A stretch of 64,000 nucleotides of DNA. Origin: Streptomyces sp. ISL-96 (GTDB lineage: Bacteria; Actinomycetota; Actinomycetes; Streptomycetales; Streptomycetaceae). The notes under the pieces are model-generated. The model was not told where the DNA came from. It searched no databases and worked only from the letters and a program-made list of their open reading frames with translations. The DNA lies in contig NZ_JAGGPA010000028.1 in NCBI RefSeq assembly GCF_018614035.1, positions 36,517 through 100,516 of the forward strand, given 5' to 3'. Shown one piece after another: positions 18,299 to 26,877 of the stretch. The first letter of the stretch is position 1; each line of letters begins with the position of its first letter. The position numbers were made by a program, and so were the translations under genes.

Positions 18299-19261
18299 AT
18301 GAACGCCGCTTTCTCACACGACTGGGAACACGCCGTCGTCACCGGCGGTGCGGGCTTCGTCGGTTCGCACCTGTGCACCGCGCTTCTGGACGCCGGCGCC
18401 GCCGTCACCTGCGTGGACGACTTCAGCACCGGCCGGCCCGAGAACATATCCGCGCTGCTCGACCGCCCCGGATTCACGCTCGTGCAGGCCAACGTCTCCG
18501 AGCCGTTCGACGTCGGCCGTCCGCCCGACCTCGTGCTGCACTTCGCGTCCCCGGCGTCCCCCGCCGACTACCTGCGGCTGCCCCTGCACACGATGGAGGT
18601 CGGCAGTCTCGGTACGCGCAACGCCCTGGCCCTCGCCCACGGCGCCGGAGCCCGCTTCCTGCTCGCCTCCACCTCGGAGGTGTACGGCGACCCGCAGCAG
18701 CACCCGCAGAACGAGCGGTACTGGGGCAACGTGAACCCGGTCGGGCCGCGCAGCGTGTACGACGAGGCCAAGCGCTTCGGCGAGGCGCTGACCACCGCCG
18801 ACGCCGATGCCCAGGGCACCGACACCGGCATCGTGCGGCTGTTCAACACCTACGGCCCCCGGATGCGCGGCTACGACGGCCGCGCCGTACCGACGTTCAT
18901 CCGCCAGGCACTCGCCGGCGAGCCGCTCACCGTCACCGGTGACGGCCTCCAGACCCGCTCGCTGTGTTACGTCGACGACACCGTGCGCGGCATCCTCGCG
19001 GCGGCGGCGCACGGCATGCGCGGCCCCGTCAACATCGGCAACCCCACCGAGATCACCATGCTCGAACTGGCGCGGCTCGTCATCGAGCTGACCGAGTCGA
19101 GCTCCGAGATCCGCTTCATCGAACGGCCGACGGACGACCCCGCCGTGCGCTGCCCGGACATCACGCTGGCCCGCGACAAGCTCGAATGGGAGCCGCGTGT
19201 GCCCGCCGAAGAAGGCCTGCAGCGCACCATCGCCTGGTATCGCGCCCACGTGGACAGCTGA
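18299..19261 (+). CDS. NAD-dependent epimerase/dehydratase, UDP-glucuronate decarboxylase type
   Basis: This 320-residue extended SDR should use tightly bound NAD. The Rossmann motif TGGAGFVGSH lies at residues 15-24 and the catalytic pair Y154/K158 is in SVYDEAKR. The run from EVYGD through YWGNVNPVGPR is the hallmark of UDP-xylose synthase, which converts UDP-glucuronate to UDP-xylose. AGAGGAG precedes the ATG. It is the first gene of an eleven-gene glycan operon, and the next start is 79 bases on. It may supply a pentose donor. A role as the heptose 6-epimerase is less likely from these motifs. Confidence 0.85.
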   Translation: MNAAFSHDWEHAVVTGGAGFVGSHLCTALLDAGAAVTCVDDFSTGRPENISALLDRPGFTLVQANVSEPFDVGRPPDLVLHFASPASPADYLRLPLHTMEVGSLGTRNALALAHGAGARFLLASTSEVYGDPQQHPQNERYWGNVNPVGPRSVYDEAKRFGEALTTADADAQGTDTGIVRLFNTYGPRMRGYDGRAVPTFIRQALAGEPLTVTGDGLQTRSLCYVDDTVRGILAAAAHGMRGPVNIGNPTEITMLELARLVIELTESSSEIRFIERPTDDPAVRCPDITLARDKLEWEPRVPAEEGLQRTIAWYRAHVDS

Positions 19262-19339
19262 TCCGGCCGAACGCCCTCCTGGCCGCGCCCCCGGCGCGGC
19301 CCGGCTTCGCCCCGATTCGCCGAAAGGCCTGGGACCCCC

Positions 19340-21013
19340 ATGCGCATCCTCGGAATCAACGCTCTCTTCCACGACCCCGCCGCCGCACTCGTCATCGACG
19401 GCCGGACCGTCGCCGCGGCGGAGGAGGAGCGGTTCTCCCGGCGCAAGCACGGCAAGCGGCCGGTGCCGTTCTCCGCCTGGGAACTGCCGGAGAAGGCCGC
19501 CGCCTGGTGCCTGAAGCGCGCGAACCTGCGCCCGCAGGACCTCGACGCGGTGGCGTACTCCTTCGACCCCGAACTCGCCAGAGCCGCCGAGGCGATGGGC
19601 CTGGACGACCCCTGGGACCACCTGCGGCTGACGTACGCCCGGCAGGCCCCCGCGTTCCTCAAGGCCGCCCTGCCGGGACTGGACCCCGGCATCGTCCGCT
19701 TCGTACCGCACCACATGGCGCATGCCGCGTCGAGCGCGTTCGCGGCCTCCGACGCCGAGACGTCTTCGGTGCTGGTGCTCGACGGGCGCGGGGAACGGGC
19801 CTCGCACCTCGCGGCGCGCCGGATCCGCAACCGGCTGGAGGCGTTCCACGCGCAGGACCTGCCGCACTCGCTGGGGCTGGTCTACGAGGAACTGACCGAG
19901 CACCTCGGATTCCTGCGCTCCTCGGACGAGTTCAAGGTCATGGCACTGGCCTCGCACGGCACGCCGCGCATGCTGCCCGAACTGCGCCGCCACGTGTACC
20001 CGACGGGGGACGGCGGATTCCACGCCACGGCCGTGCCCTGGCACGAACTGTGCGCTCCGCGCGGGCCGGACGAGCCGTGGACGCAGGACCACGCGGACGT
20101 CGCGGCCAGCGCCCAGGCCGTCCTGGAGGAGACCCTGCTGGACCTCGTGCGCTGGCTGCACGGCAAGACGCACGACAGCGTTCTCACCCTCGCCGGCGGC
20201 GTCGCGCTCAACTGCGTCGCCAACTCCCGGATCGCCCGCGAAGGCCCCTTCTCCCGCGTATGGGTACAGCCCGCAGCCGGTGACGCGGGGACCGCGCTCG
20301 GCAGCGCCCTGCTGCTCGCCGCCGACGGAGGGGACGAGCCGGAGCCCATGGCCGGCGCGGACCTCGGCCGCGACTGGTCGGACGCGGAGCTCGGCGCGTG
20401 GCTGAAGACGGCGGCCGTGCCGTTCGACCGGCCGGCGGACATCGCCGCGACCGTGGCCCGGGCGCTGGCGGACAACGCCATCGTCGCGTGGTTCCAGGGC
20501 CGTTCTGAGTACGGGCCCAGGGCGCTCGGCCACCGCTCGCTGCTGGCTCATCCCGGTCACGCGGGCAATCTGGAACGGCTCAACGACGTCAAGGGCCGCG
20601 AGCAGTTCCGGCCGGTCGCGCCGATGGTGCTGGCCGACCGGGCCCCGGAGATCTTCGACGGGCCGATGCCCAGTCCGTACATGCTGTTCGTCCACGACGT
20701 GGCCGAGGCGTGGCGCGGCCGCATCCCGGCCGTCGTGCACGTCGACGGGACCGCGCGCATCCAGACCGTGGACCCGGCGCGCGAGCCGCTGGTCGCGCGG
20801 ATGCTCAGCGAATTCGAGCGGCTCACGGGCCTGCCGGTGGTCGTCAACACCAGCCTCAACACGGCGGGCCGGCCCATGGTGGACGACCCGCGCGACGCGC
20901 TGGAGTGCTTCGGTTCCTCGCCCGTCGACCTGCTGGCCATCGGCCCCTACGCGATCCGGCGCGGTGAGTTCTTCCACTCGTCGGACACGTACGACGACGG
21001 GGGGACGCGATGA
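19340..21013 (+). CDS. carbamoyltransferase, NodU/CmcH/TobZ type
   Basis: This 557-residue enzyme should transfer a carbamoyl group from carbamoyl phosphate, through carbamoyl-AMP, to a hydroxyl of a sugar or natural product. It begins MRILGINALFHDPAAALV. Metal ligands are expected in FVPHHMAHAA (H124, H128), and the C-terminal part has SEYGPRALGHRSLLA and PVVVNTSLN. The family includes NodU, which acts on Nod-factor glycans, and antibiotic carbamoyltransferases. Its 3' end overlaps the next gene by four bases, so translation is coupled. In this operon the likely acceptor is a heptose- or xylose-containing glycan. Confidence 0.92.
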   Translation: MRILGINALFHDPAAALVIDGRTVAAAEEERFSRRKHGKRPVPFSAWELPEKAAAWCLKRANLRPQDLDAVAYSFDPELARAAEAMGLDDPWDHLRLTYARQAPAFLKAALPGLDPGIVRFVPHHMAHAASSAFAASDAETSSVLVLDGRGERASHLAARRIRNRLEAFHAQDLPHSLGLVYEELTEHLGFLRSSDEFKVMALASHGTPRMLPELRRHVYPTGDGGFHATAVPWHELCAPRGPDEPWTQDHADVAASAQAVLEETLLDLVRWLHGKTHDSVLTLAGGVALNCVANSRIAREGPFSRVWVQPAAGDAGTALGSALLLAADGGDEPEPMAGADLGRDWSDAELGAWLKTAAVPFDRPADIAATVARALADNAIVAWFQGRSEYGPRALGHRSLLAHPGHAGNLERLNDVKGREQFRPVAPMVLADRAPEIFDGPMPSPYMLFVHDVAEAWRGRIPAVVHVDGTARIQTVDPAREPLVARMLSEFERLTGLPVVVNTSLNTAGRPMVDDPRDALECFGSSPVDLLAIGPYAIRRGEFFHSSDTYDDGGTR

Positions 21014-22089
21014 CACCGTACGGAGAGGAGACGACGGCCCCCGCCCCCGCTTACGCCGTGGTGATTCCGACGCTCGGACGCCGCAGCCTGAGCGCGTGCC
21101 TGCGGGCGCTGGCCCGCGCCGCCGGTCCGAGGCCGGCGCAGGTGGTCCTCGTCGACGACCGCCGCGAGCCCGGCGGGGTGCCCCTGCCGGTCGACATTCC
21201 GGAGGCTCTGCGGCCCGTCACCACCGTGGTGACCGGCCGCGCGAGGGGACCGGCGGCGGCACGCAACAGGGGGTGGCGGGAAGCCGGTCCGGTGCCGTGG
21301 GTGGTCTTCCTGGACGACGACGTCGTACCGGGCCCGACGTGGGGCGACGATCTCGCCAGGGACCTGGCGGCGACGACGTACCGGACCGCCGCGGTCACCG
21401 CGCGCATCACGGTGCCGCTGCCGGTGCACCGGCGGCCCACGGACTGGGAACGCAACACCGCCGGGCTGGCCACGGCGCGGTGGATCACCGCCGACATGGC
21501 GTACCGCCGGGACGCCCTCGAAGCCGTCGGCGGCTTCGACGAACGCTTCCGGCGAGCGTTCCGCGAGGACGCGGATCTCGCGCTGCGGGTGCTGGCGGCG
21601 GGCTGGACGGTCAGCGCCGGAAGGCGCAGCACGGTCCATCCGGTGCGGCCCGCCGACCGCATGATCTCCGTACGCCTCCAGCGGGGCAACGCCGACGACG
21701 TACTGATGAACCGGCGGCACGGCCGGGACTGGTGGAGCCGGGCGGACGCGCCGAGGGGACGACTGCCGCGTCACCTCGTGGTGACGGCCGCCGCGCTGAC
21801 GGCCCTCTCCTGCGCCGTCGCCGGCCGACGGGCCGCGGCCGCGGCCTGCGCCGCCGTATGGGTGGCAGGTACGGCCGAATTCGCCTGGGCGAGGATCGCG
21901 CCGGGACCGCGAACCCGGGACGAGGTCGCGACCATGGCGCTGACCAGCGTCCTCATCCCACCGGCCGCCACCTGGCACTGGCTGCGCGGCCACGCCAAGT
22001 ACCACCGGGCGCTGCCGCTCGGCCCGCACGAGGCCGCGGACCCGCCGCGCGCGCCGCGCGAGCCGGTCCAGGTACGGGTGCGGCCATGA
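21010..22089 (+). CDS. family 2 glycosyltransferase with C-terminal membrane segments
   Basis: This 359-residue protein has a GT-A fold domain over about residues 15-235. The segment VVIPTLGRRSLSACL opens the nucleotide-binding region, FLDDDVVPG holds the metal-binding acidic triad, and EDADLALR is the expected catalytic ED motif. The C-terminal third has hydrophobic stretches (about 258-296 and 312-326) that may anchor it to the inner face of the membrane. It overlaps by four bases at both ends with its neighbours. Confidence 0.88.
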   Translation: MTPYGEETTAPAPAYAVVIPTLGRRSLSACLRALARAAGPRPAQVVLVDDRREPGGVPLPVDIPEALRPVTTVVTGRARGPAAARNRGWREAGPVPWVVFLDDDVVPGPTWGDDLARDLAATTYRTAAVTARITVPLPVHRRPTDWERNTAGLATARWITADMAYRRDALEAVGGFDERFRRAFREDADLALRVLAAGWTVSAGRRSTVHPVRPADRMISVRLQRGNADDVLMNRRHGRDWWSRADAPRGRLPRHLVVTAAALTALSCAVAGRRAAAAACAAVWVAGTAEFAWARIAPGPRTRDEVATMALTSVLIPPAATWHWLRGHAKYHRALPLGPHEAADPPRAPREPVQVRVRP

Positions 22090-22802
22090 CCTGCCATCCC
22101 GCGCCCCGGCCCGCGAACGGCCCCTGGCTGTTCGACTGCCCGCCGGCCGCCCCTCCGCCCGCCCGCCGTGACGGTCTCCCACAGGACGCCCGCGCTGACG
22201 GCTTCGCGTCCGCCGGCCCGGACCTGTCGGTGTGGGCCGGGAAGGTTCCGGAGGCTGTGCTCTTCGACCGGGACGGGACGCTCGTTGTCGACGTTCCCTA
22301 CAACGGCGATCCGGCGCGGGTCGAGCTCATGCCGTCGGCGCGGGAATCTGTTGCCGCCGTACGCTCCCTCGGGATTCCGGTGGGCGTGGTGAGCAATCAG
22401 TCGGGTGTGGCCCGTGGGATGTTGACGCGCAGGCAGGTCGAAGCCGTGCGGCAGCGGGTGGAGGACCTGCTCGGGCCGTTCGCGGTGTGGGCGGTCTGCC
22501 CGCACGGGCCCGACGACGGGTGCGGCTGCCGCAAGCCCGCGCCGGGGCTGGTGCTGGCCGCGTGTGAACGGCTCGGCGTGGCCGCCGCGCGCACCGTCGT
22601 CATCGGGGACATCGGTTCCGATGTGGCGGCAGCGCACGCCGCGGGCGCGCGCGGCGTGCTCGTACCGACCGCGCTCACCCGGCCCGAGGAGACCGCGGCA
22701 GCCGACGAGACGGCCGCAGATCTCCTTGAGGCGGTGCGGCGGGTGCTGCCTGCCAGCGCCCATGCCGACGCCGCCGGGCGGATGGCGGGAGGCCCGCGAT
22801 GA
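22086..22802 (+). CDS. gmhB: HAD-IIIA phosphatase, D-glycero-D-manno-heptose-1,7-bisphosphatase (GmhB-like)
   Basis: This 238-residue enzyme should remove the 7-phosphate from heptose-1,7-bisphosphate. HAD motif I is FDRDGTLV (D61, D63), motif II is SNQSG (103-107), and GDIGSD at 174-179 is motif IV. The zinc-binding loop typical of GmhB and histidinol phosphatase, with C138, H140, C146 and C148 followed by K150, is complete. The first 50 residues are a Pro/Ala-rich extension absent from E. coli GmhB, so an internal start is possible although none is clearly better. With the GmhA-like and HldE-like genes downstream it completes a route to an activated heptose. Confidence 0.88.
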   Translation: MTCHPAPRPANGPWLFDCPPAAPPPARRDGLPQDARADGFASAGPDLSVWAGKVPEAVLFDRDGTLVVDVPYNGDPARVELMPSARESVAAVRSLGIPVGVVSNQSGVARGMLTRRQVEAVRQRVEDLLGPFAVWAVCPHGPDDGCGCRKPAPGLVLAACERLGVAAARTVVIGDIGSDVAAAHAAGARGVLVPTALTRPEETAAADETAADLLEAVRRVLPASAHADAAGRMAGGPR

Positions 22803-23899
22803 CCGCTCCCCGGACGCTCGTCGTCCGCCTCGACAGTGCCGGCGACGTACTGCTCGCCGGTCCCGCCGTACGGGCCGTCGCGGCCGGCTCCTCGCACACC
22901 GCCCTGCTGTGCGGGCCGCTCGGCGTTCAGGCGGCCGGGCTGCTGCCCGGTGTCGACGAGGTGCTGGTGTACGACGCCCCCTGGGTGGGGATCGAACCGG
23001 CGCCGGTGACGAACGAGGCCACCCGGAAGCTGCTGGAGGCGCTCGCCGCCCGCCACTTCGACCGTGCCCTGGTGCTCGTCTCGTACCACCAGAGCCCTCT
23101 TCCGGCCGCCCTGCTGCTGAAACTCGCCGGCGTGCGATGGACGGCCGCCGACAGCGAGGACTACCCCGGGTCCCTGCTCGACCTGCGGCACCACCGACTG
23201 TCCCACCGCCATGAGGCCGAGGCGGCGCTGGATCTGGCGCGGGCCGCCGGCTTCGCCCTGCCGCCCGGCGACGACGGCACCCTGCGCATCAGCCCCCCGC
23301 CCGACACCGCCCACCTGACCGGCCCCGGCCCGTACGTCGTCCTGCACCCCGGCGCCGCCGTCCCGGCCCGCGCCTGGAGCGCCGCACGCGCCGCGCGGGC
23401 CGCCGCCGCGCTCTCCGCCGAGGGGCACCGGGTCGTGGTGACCGGCGGCCGGGCCGAGAAGGACCTGACCGCCGAAGTGGCCGGAAACCACGCCCTCGAC
23501 CTCGGCGGGGCCACAGACCTTCACCAACTGGCGGGTGTCCTGGCCGGAGCGCGCGTCGCGGTGGTCGGCAACACCGGGCCCGCGCACCTCGCCGCCGCGG
23601 TGGGGACACCGGTCGCGTCGCTGTTCGCGCCGGTTGTACCGGCCGAGCGCTGGGGCCCGTACGGCGTACCGCATGTGCTGCTCGGTGACCAGGCCGCGCC
23701 GTGCGCCGGGACCAGGGCGCGGCGCTGTCCGGCTCCGGGGCACCCCTGCCTCGACGGGGTCGGCGACGCGGAGGTGCTCGCCGCCGTGGCCGCGCTCGGG
23801 GGCCGTACGGGGCTCGAAGCCGGCTGCCCGGCCGTACCGGGCGGCGTATCCGCAATGGCGGAAATGGCCAAAAACGAACGAGGAGGAGCGACCGCATGA
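22799..23899 (+). CDS. family 9 glycosyltransferase (heptosyltransferase-like)
   Basis: This 366-residue GT-B enzyme is related to LPS heptosyltransferases. It starts MTAPRTLVVRLDSAGDVLLAGPAV (start-like 'GD' motif), has LHPGAAVPARAWSA at mid-protein and the family signature GNTGPAHLAAAVGTP near residue 258. GT9 enzymes mostly use ADP-heptose donors, which fits the heptose genes in the same operon. It is coupled by 4-base overlaps on both sides. The last 35 residues are extra and variable. Acceptor unknown. Confidence 0.88.
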   Translation: MTAPRTLVVRLDSAGDVLLAGPAVRAVAAGSSHTALLCGPLGVQAAGLLPGVDEVLVYDAPWVGIEPAPVTNEATRKLLEALAARHFDRALVLVSYHQSPLPAALLLKLAGVRWTAADSEDYPGSLLDLRHHRLSHRHEAEAALDLARAAGFALPPGDDGTLRISPPPDTAHLTGPGPYVVLHPGAAVPARAWSAARAARAAAALSAEGHRVVVTGGRAEKDLTAEVAGNHALDLGGATDLHQLAGVLAGARVAVVGNTGPAHLAAAVGTPVASLFAPVVPAERWGPYGVPHVLLGDQAAPCAGTRARRCPAPGHPCLDGVGDAEVLAAVAALGGRTGLEAGCPAVPGGVSAMAEMAKNERGGATA

Positions 23900-24861
23900 A
23901 CATCCTGCTGTGGCACGTACACGGCTCCTGGACCACGGCGTTCGTCCAGGGACCCCACACCTACCTCGTTCCCGTCACCCCCGGCCGCGATCCCGACGGG
24001 CTCGGCCGGGCGCGTACCTTCACCTGGCCCGACTCCGTACGGGAGATGACGCCCGAGGAGCTGCGCGAGGCGCCGGTCGATCTCGTCGTTCTCCAGCGGC
24101 CGCACGAGCTCGAACTCGCCGAACGGTGGCTGGGCGGACGCCGGCCGGGTCGCGACGTACCCGCCGTCTATCTGGAGCACAACGCACCGGACGGCGACGT
24201 TCCGAACACCCGGCACCCGTTCGCGGACCGCGACGACCTGACGCTCGTCCACGTCACCCACTTCAACCGGTTGTTCTGGGACAACGGTTCCACCCGCACC
24301 GAGGTCATCGAGCACGGCATCGTCGACCCCGGGCACCAGTACACCGGCTGGCTCCCGCGCGCCGCCGTCGTCGTCAACGACCCGGTCCGCCGCGGCCGTT
24401 ACACCGGTACGGACCTGCTGCCCGCCCTGTCCGAGTCGACGCCGCTGGACGTCTTCGGCATGCGTACGGAGGGCCTGGCCGCGCATCTCGGCATACCCGA
24501 CGACCGGCTGCACGCCACCGACCTACCCCAGCGCGAACTGCACTCGGCCCTGGCCGAGCGCCGGCTGTACCTGCACCCCGTGCGCTGGACGTCACTCGGT
24601 CTGTCCCTGCTGGAGGCCATGCACCTGGGCATGCCCGTCGTGGCACTCGCCACCACCGAGGCGGTCGAGGCGATCGGGCCCGGCACCGGAACGCTGTCCA
24701 CCCGGCCCGACGTACTCGCGCGGGCCGCCCGGCACTACCTGGAGGAACCGGAAGCCGCGGCCGAGGACGGCGCGCGCGGCCGCCAGGCAGCACTCGAACG
24801 GTACGGGCTCAAACGCTTCCTGAACGACTGGGAGCGCGTGATGACGGAGGTGCGCTCATGA
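23896..24861 (+). CDS. GT-B glycosyltransferase (family 4-like)
   Basis: This 321-residue protein begins MNILLWHVHGSWTTAFVQG, and its donor-site region is SLLEAMHLGMPVVALATTEAVEA, the E-x7-type motif of GT4/GT1 retaining enzymes. It has no signal peptide or membrane segment and should work in the cytoplasm on a lipid-linked or soluble acceptor. Four-base overlaps on both sides place it in the same transcript as the heptose genes. The shorter than usual length reflects a compact N-terminal domain. Confidence 0.83.
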   Translation: MNILLWHVHGSWTTAFVQGPHTYLVPVTPGRDPDGLGRARTFTWPDSVREMTPEELREAPVDLVVLQRPHELELAERWLGGRRPGRDVPAVYLEHNAPDGDVPNTRHPFADRDDLTLVHVTHFNRLFWDNGSTRTEVIEHGIVDPGHQYTGWLPRAAVVVNDPVRRGRYTGTDLLPALSESTPLDVFGMRTEGLAAHLGIPDDRLHATDLPQRELHSALAERRLYLHPVRWTSLGLSLLEAMHLGMPVVALATTEAVEAIGPGTGTLSTRPDVLARAARHYLEEPEAAAEDGARGRQAALERYGLKRFLNDWERVMTEVRS

Positions 24862-26132
24862 CATCCCTCGGCCCCATCAACACCGGCATCGGCACCACCC
24901 CCGGCAACCCCGCCGCCCTGTCGATCGCGCTCGTCTCCGAGCACGCGAGCCCGCTCGCCGTCCTCGGCGGAGTGGACGCGGGTGGTCAGAACGTCCATGT
25001 CGCGCGCCTTGCGGGCGCACTCGCCGACCGAGGTCACAGCGTCACCGTCTACACCCGGCGGGACTCGCGCGACCTGCCGGACCGGGTGCCACTGCGAGCG
25101 GGCGTCGAGGTGCACCATGTGCCCGCGGGTCCGCCGGAGCAGATCCCCAAGGACGAACTCCTCCCGCACATACTGGCGTTCGGCCGTTTCCTGGCCAGGG
25201 AATGGCAGATACGGCCGCCCGGGGTCGTCCACTCGCACTTCTGGATGTCGGGGCTCGCCGCGCTCCACGCGACGCGTGAACTGCGGCTCCCGCTCCTGCA
25301 CACCTATCACGCGCTCGGAACGGTGAAGCGACGGCACCAGCGGCGTGCCGACACCAGCCCGCCCGCCCGGATCGGCTGCGAGCGCGAGGTGGGCCTGGGC
25401 TGCGACCGGGTGATCGCCACCTGCCGCGACGAGGTCGTCGAACTGGGCAGGATGGGCATCGCCGCCGACAAGGTCAGCGTCGTGCCGTGCGGTGTCGACA
25501 CCGGTGAGTTCACGCCGTACGGGCCGGTCGCCGACCGGGACGGCACCTACCGGCACAGGCTGATCCAGCTGGGCCGCCTGGTCCCCCGCAAGGGCGCCGC
25601 CATCTCCATCGCCGCGCTGGCCGGGCTCCCCGACGCGGAACTTCTGGTGGTCGGCGGCCCGGAGCCGGGCCGGCTCGACGACGACCCAGAGGTACGCCGG
25701 CTGCGCGACATCGCCCACGAGGCCGGAGTCGCCCACCGGGTCCGCTTCCTGGGCGGCGTACCCAGTGAGGACGTGGCGCCGCTCCTGCGGACCGCCGATG
25801 TGGTGCTGTGCCCCGGCGACTACGAGCCGTTCGGCATCGTGCCGCTGGAGGCGATGGCCTGCGGCAAGCCGGTCGTCGCCAGCGGGGTGGGCGGGCAGCT
25901 CGACACCGTCGCAGACCCGGCCACGGGACGGCTGGTGCCGCCCGGCGACCCCGAGGCCCTCGCTCACGCCGTCGGCGAACTGCTCGCCGATCCCGCTGTG
26001 CGCCAGGCGTGCGGGGAAGCAGGCCGCCGCCGGGTCCTCAGCCGTTACGGCTGGGCCAGAGTCGCTGCGGCCACCGAGTCCGTGTACTGCGAGGTACTGG
26101 CCACGCAGCCCGCCGTGACGGGGGCGATCTGA
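24858..26132 (+). CDS. family 4 glycosyltransferase (MshA/sucrose-synthase-like)
   Basis: This 424-residue GT-B enzyme has an N-terminal SEHASPLAVLGGVDAGGQNVHV segment and HSHFWMSG, as in MshA and sucrose-phosphate synthase. The C-terminal donor site is YEPFGIVPLEAMACGKPVVAS (about residues 325-345), with the two Glu residues that bind the nucleotide sugar. The retaining mechanism is inferred from the family. It begins on a 4-base overlap and ends 107 bases before the SIS-domain gene, so a second promoter there is possible. Confidence 0.9.
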   Translation: MTSLGPINTGIGTTPGNPAALSIALVSEHASPLAVLGGVDAGGQNVHVARLAGALADRGHSVTVYTRRDSRDLPDRVPLRAGVEVHHVPAGPPEQIPKDELLPHILAFGRFLAREWQIRPPGVVHSHFWMSGLAALHATRELRLPLLHTYHALGTVKRRHQRRADTSPPARIGCEREVGLGCDRVIATCRDEVVELGRMGIAADKVSVVPCGVDTGEFTPYGPVADRDGTYRHRLIQLGRLVPRKGAAISIAALAGLPDAELLVVGGPEPGRLDDDPEVRRLRDIAHEAGVAHRVRFLGGVPSEDVAPLLRTADVVLCPGDYEPFGIVPLEAMACGKPVVASGVGGQLDTVADPATGRLVPPGDPEALAHAVGELLADPAVRQACGEAGRRRVLSRYGWARVAAATESVYCEVLATQPAVTGAI

Positions 26133-26238
26133 CGCCCGCACCCACAAAAGCGTTCCCGACCGCCCACCGCGCAGCACCGATGTCCGAAGGAGGTGCGGGT
26201 CTGGCCGTCGTCCCCCGGACGCGGTACGCCCGACCAGC

Positions 26239-26877
26239 ATGAACGAATCCCTTGTACTCGACGCCGCGCACCGGCACTGCCAGTCACTGCAGGACGCGCT
26301 CACCGGCTTCCGTCGCGAAAGCCTCCACCGGATCGCCGCATGGGGCGCCGAGCTCGCCGCCGTACTCCCCGTAGGCGGCCGGCTGCTCGCCGCGGGCAAC
26401 GGCGGCAGCGCCGCCCAGGCCCAGCACCTGACCGCCGAGCTGGTGGGACGCTACCGGCAGGAGCGCCCCGCCTACTCGGCCATCGCCCTGCACGCCGAGA
26501 CCTCCAGCGTGACGGCCATAGGCAACGACTACGGGTTCGACGAGGTGTACGCCCGGCAGGTGTCCGCCCACGGCCGCCCCGGCGACATCCTGGTCCTCCT
26601 GTCGACCTCGGGCCGCAGCGCCAACCTCATCACGGCGGCGGTCACGGGCCGGGCCGCCGGACTGCGCGTATGGGCGATGACAGGACCGGGTCCCAACCCC
26701 CTGGCCGAGGGGTCCGACGAGGCACTGTGCGTCGACGCCGACACGACGGCGACCGTGCAGGAGGCCCACCTGGTCGCCGTACACCTGCTGTGCGAATGCT
26801 TCGACGCGGCGGGCGGTGCGCCCGCTCAGGACCGGACCGAGGCCCGGCCCGTCGCAGCCAACCGGAGGCTGTCATGA
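26239..26877 (+). CDS. gmhA: phosphoheptose isomerase (GmhA-like SIS protein)
   Basis: This 212-residue enzyme should convert sedoheptulose-7-phosphate to D-glycero-D-manno-heptose-7-phosphate. The SIS fold has AGNGGSAAQAQHLTAEL and the phosphate-binding STSGRSANL (122-130). Zinc ligands known from E. coli GmhA are all retained, offset by two positions: H63, E67, Q174 and H182, the last pair within VQEAHLVAVH. This makes the isomerase assignment stronger than a generic SIS protein. The gene overlaps the HldE-like gene by four bases. Confidence 0.92.
   Translation: MNESLVLDAAHRHCQSLQDALTGFRRESLHRIAAWGAELAAVLPVGGRLLAAGNGGSAAQAQHLTAELVGRYRQERPAYSAIALHAETSSVTAIGNDYGFDEVYARQVSAHGRPGDILVLLSTSGRSANLITAAVTGRAAGLRVWAMTGPGPNPLAEGSDEALCVDADTTATVQEAHLVAVHLLCECFDAAGGAPAQDRTEARPVAANRRLS

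Noticed and set aside
18314..21016. 900-codon minus-strand frame opposite the UXS-type and carbamoyltransferase genes
   Set aside because: Spans two well-supported genes on the other strand and has no family-like features.
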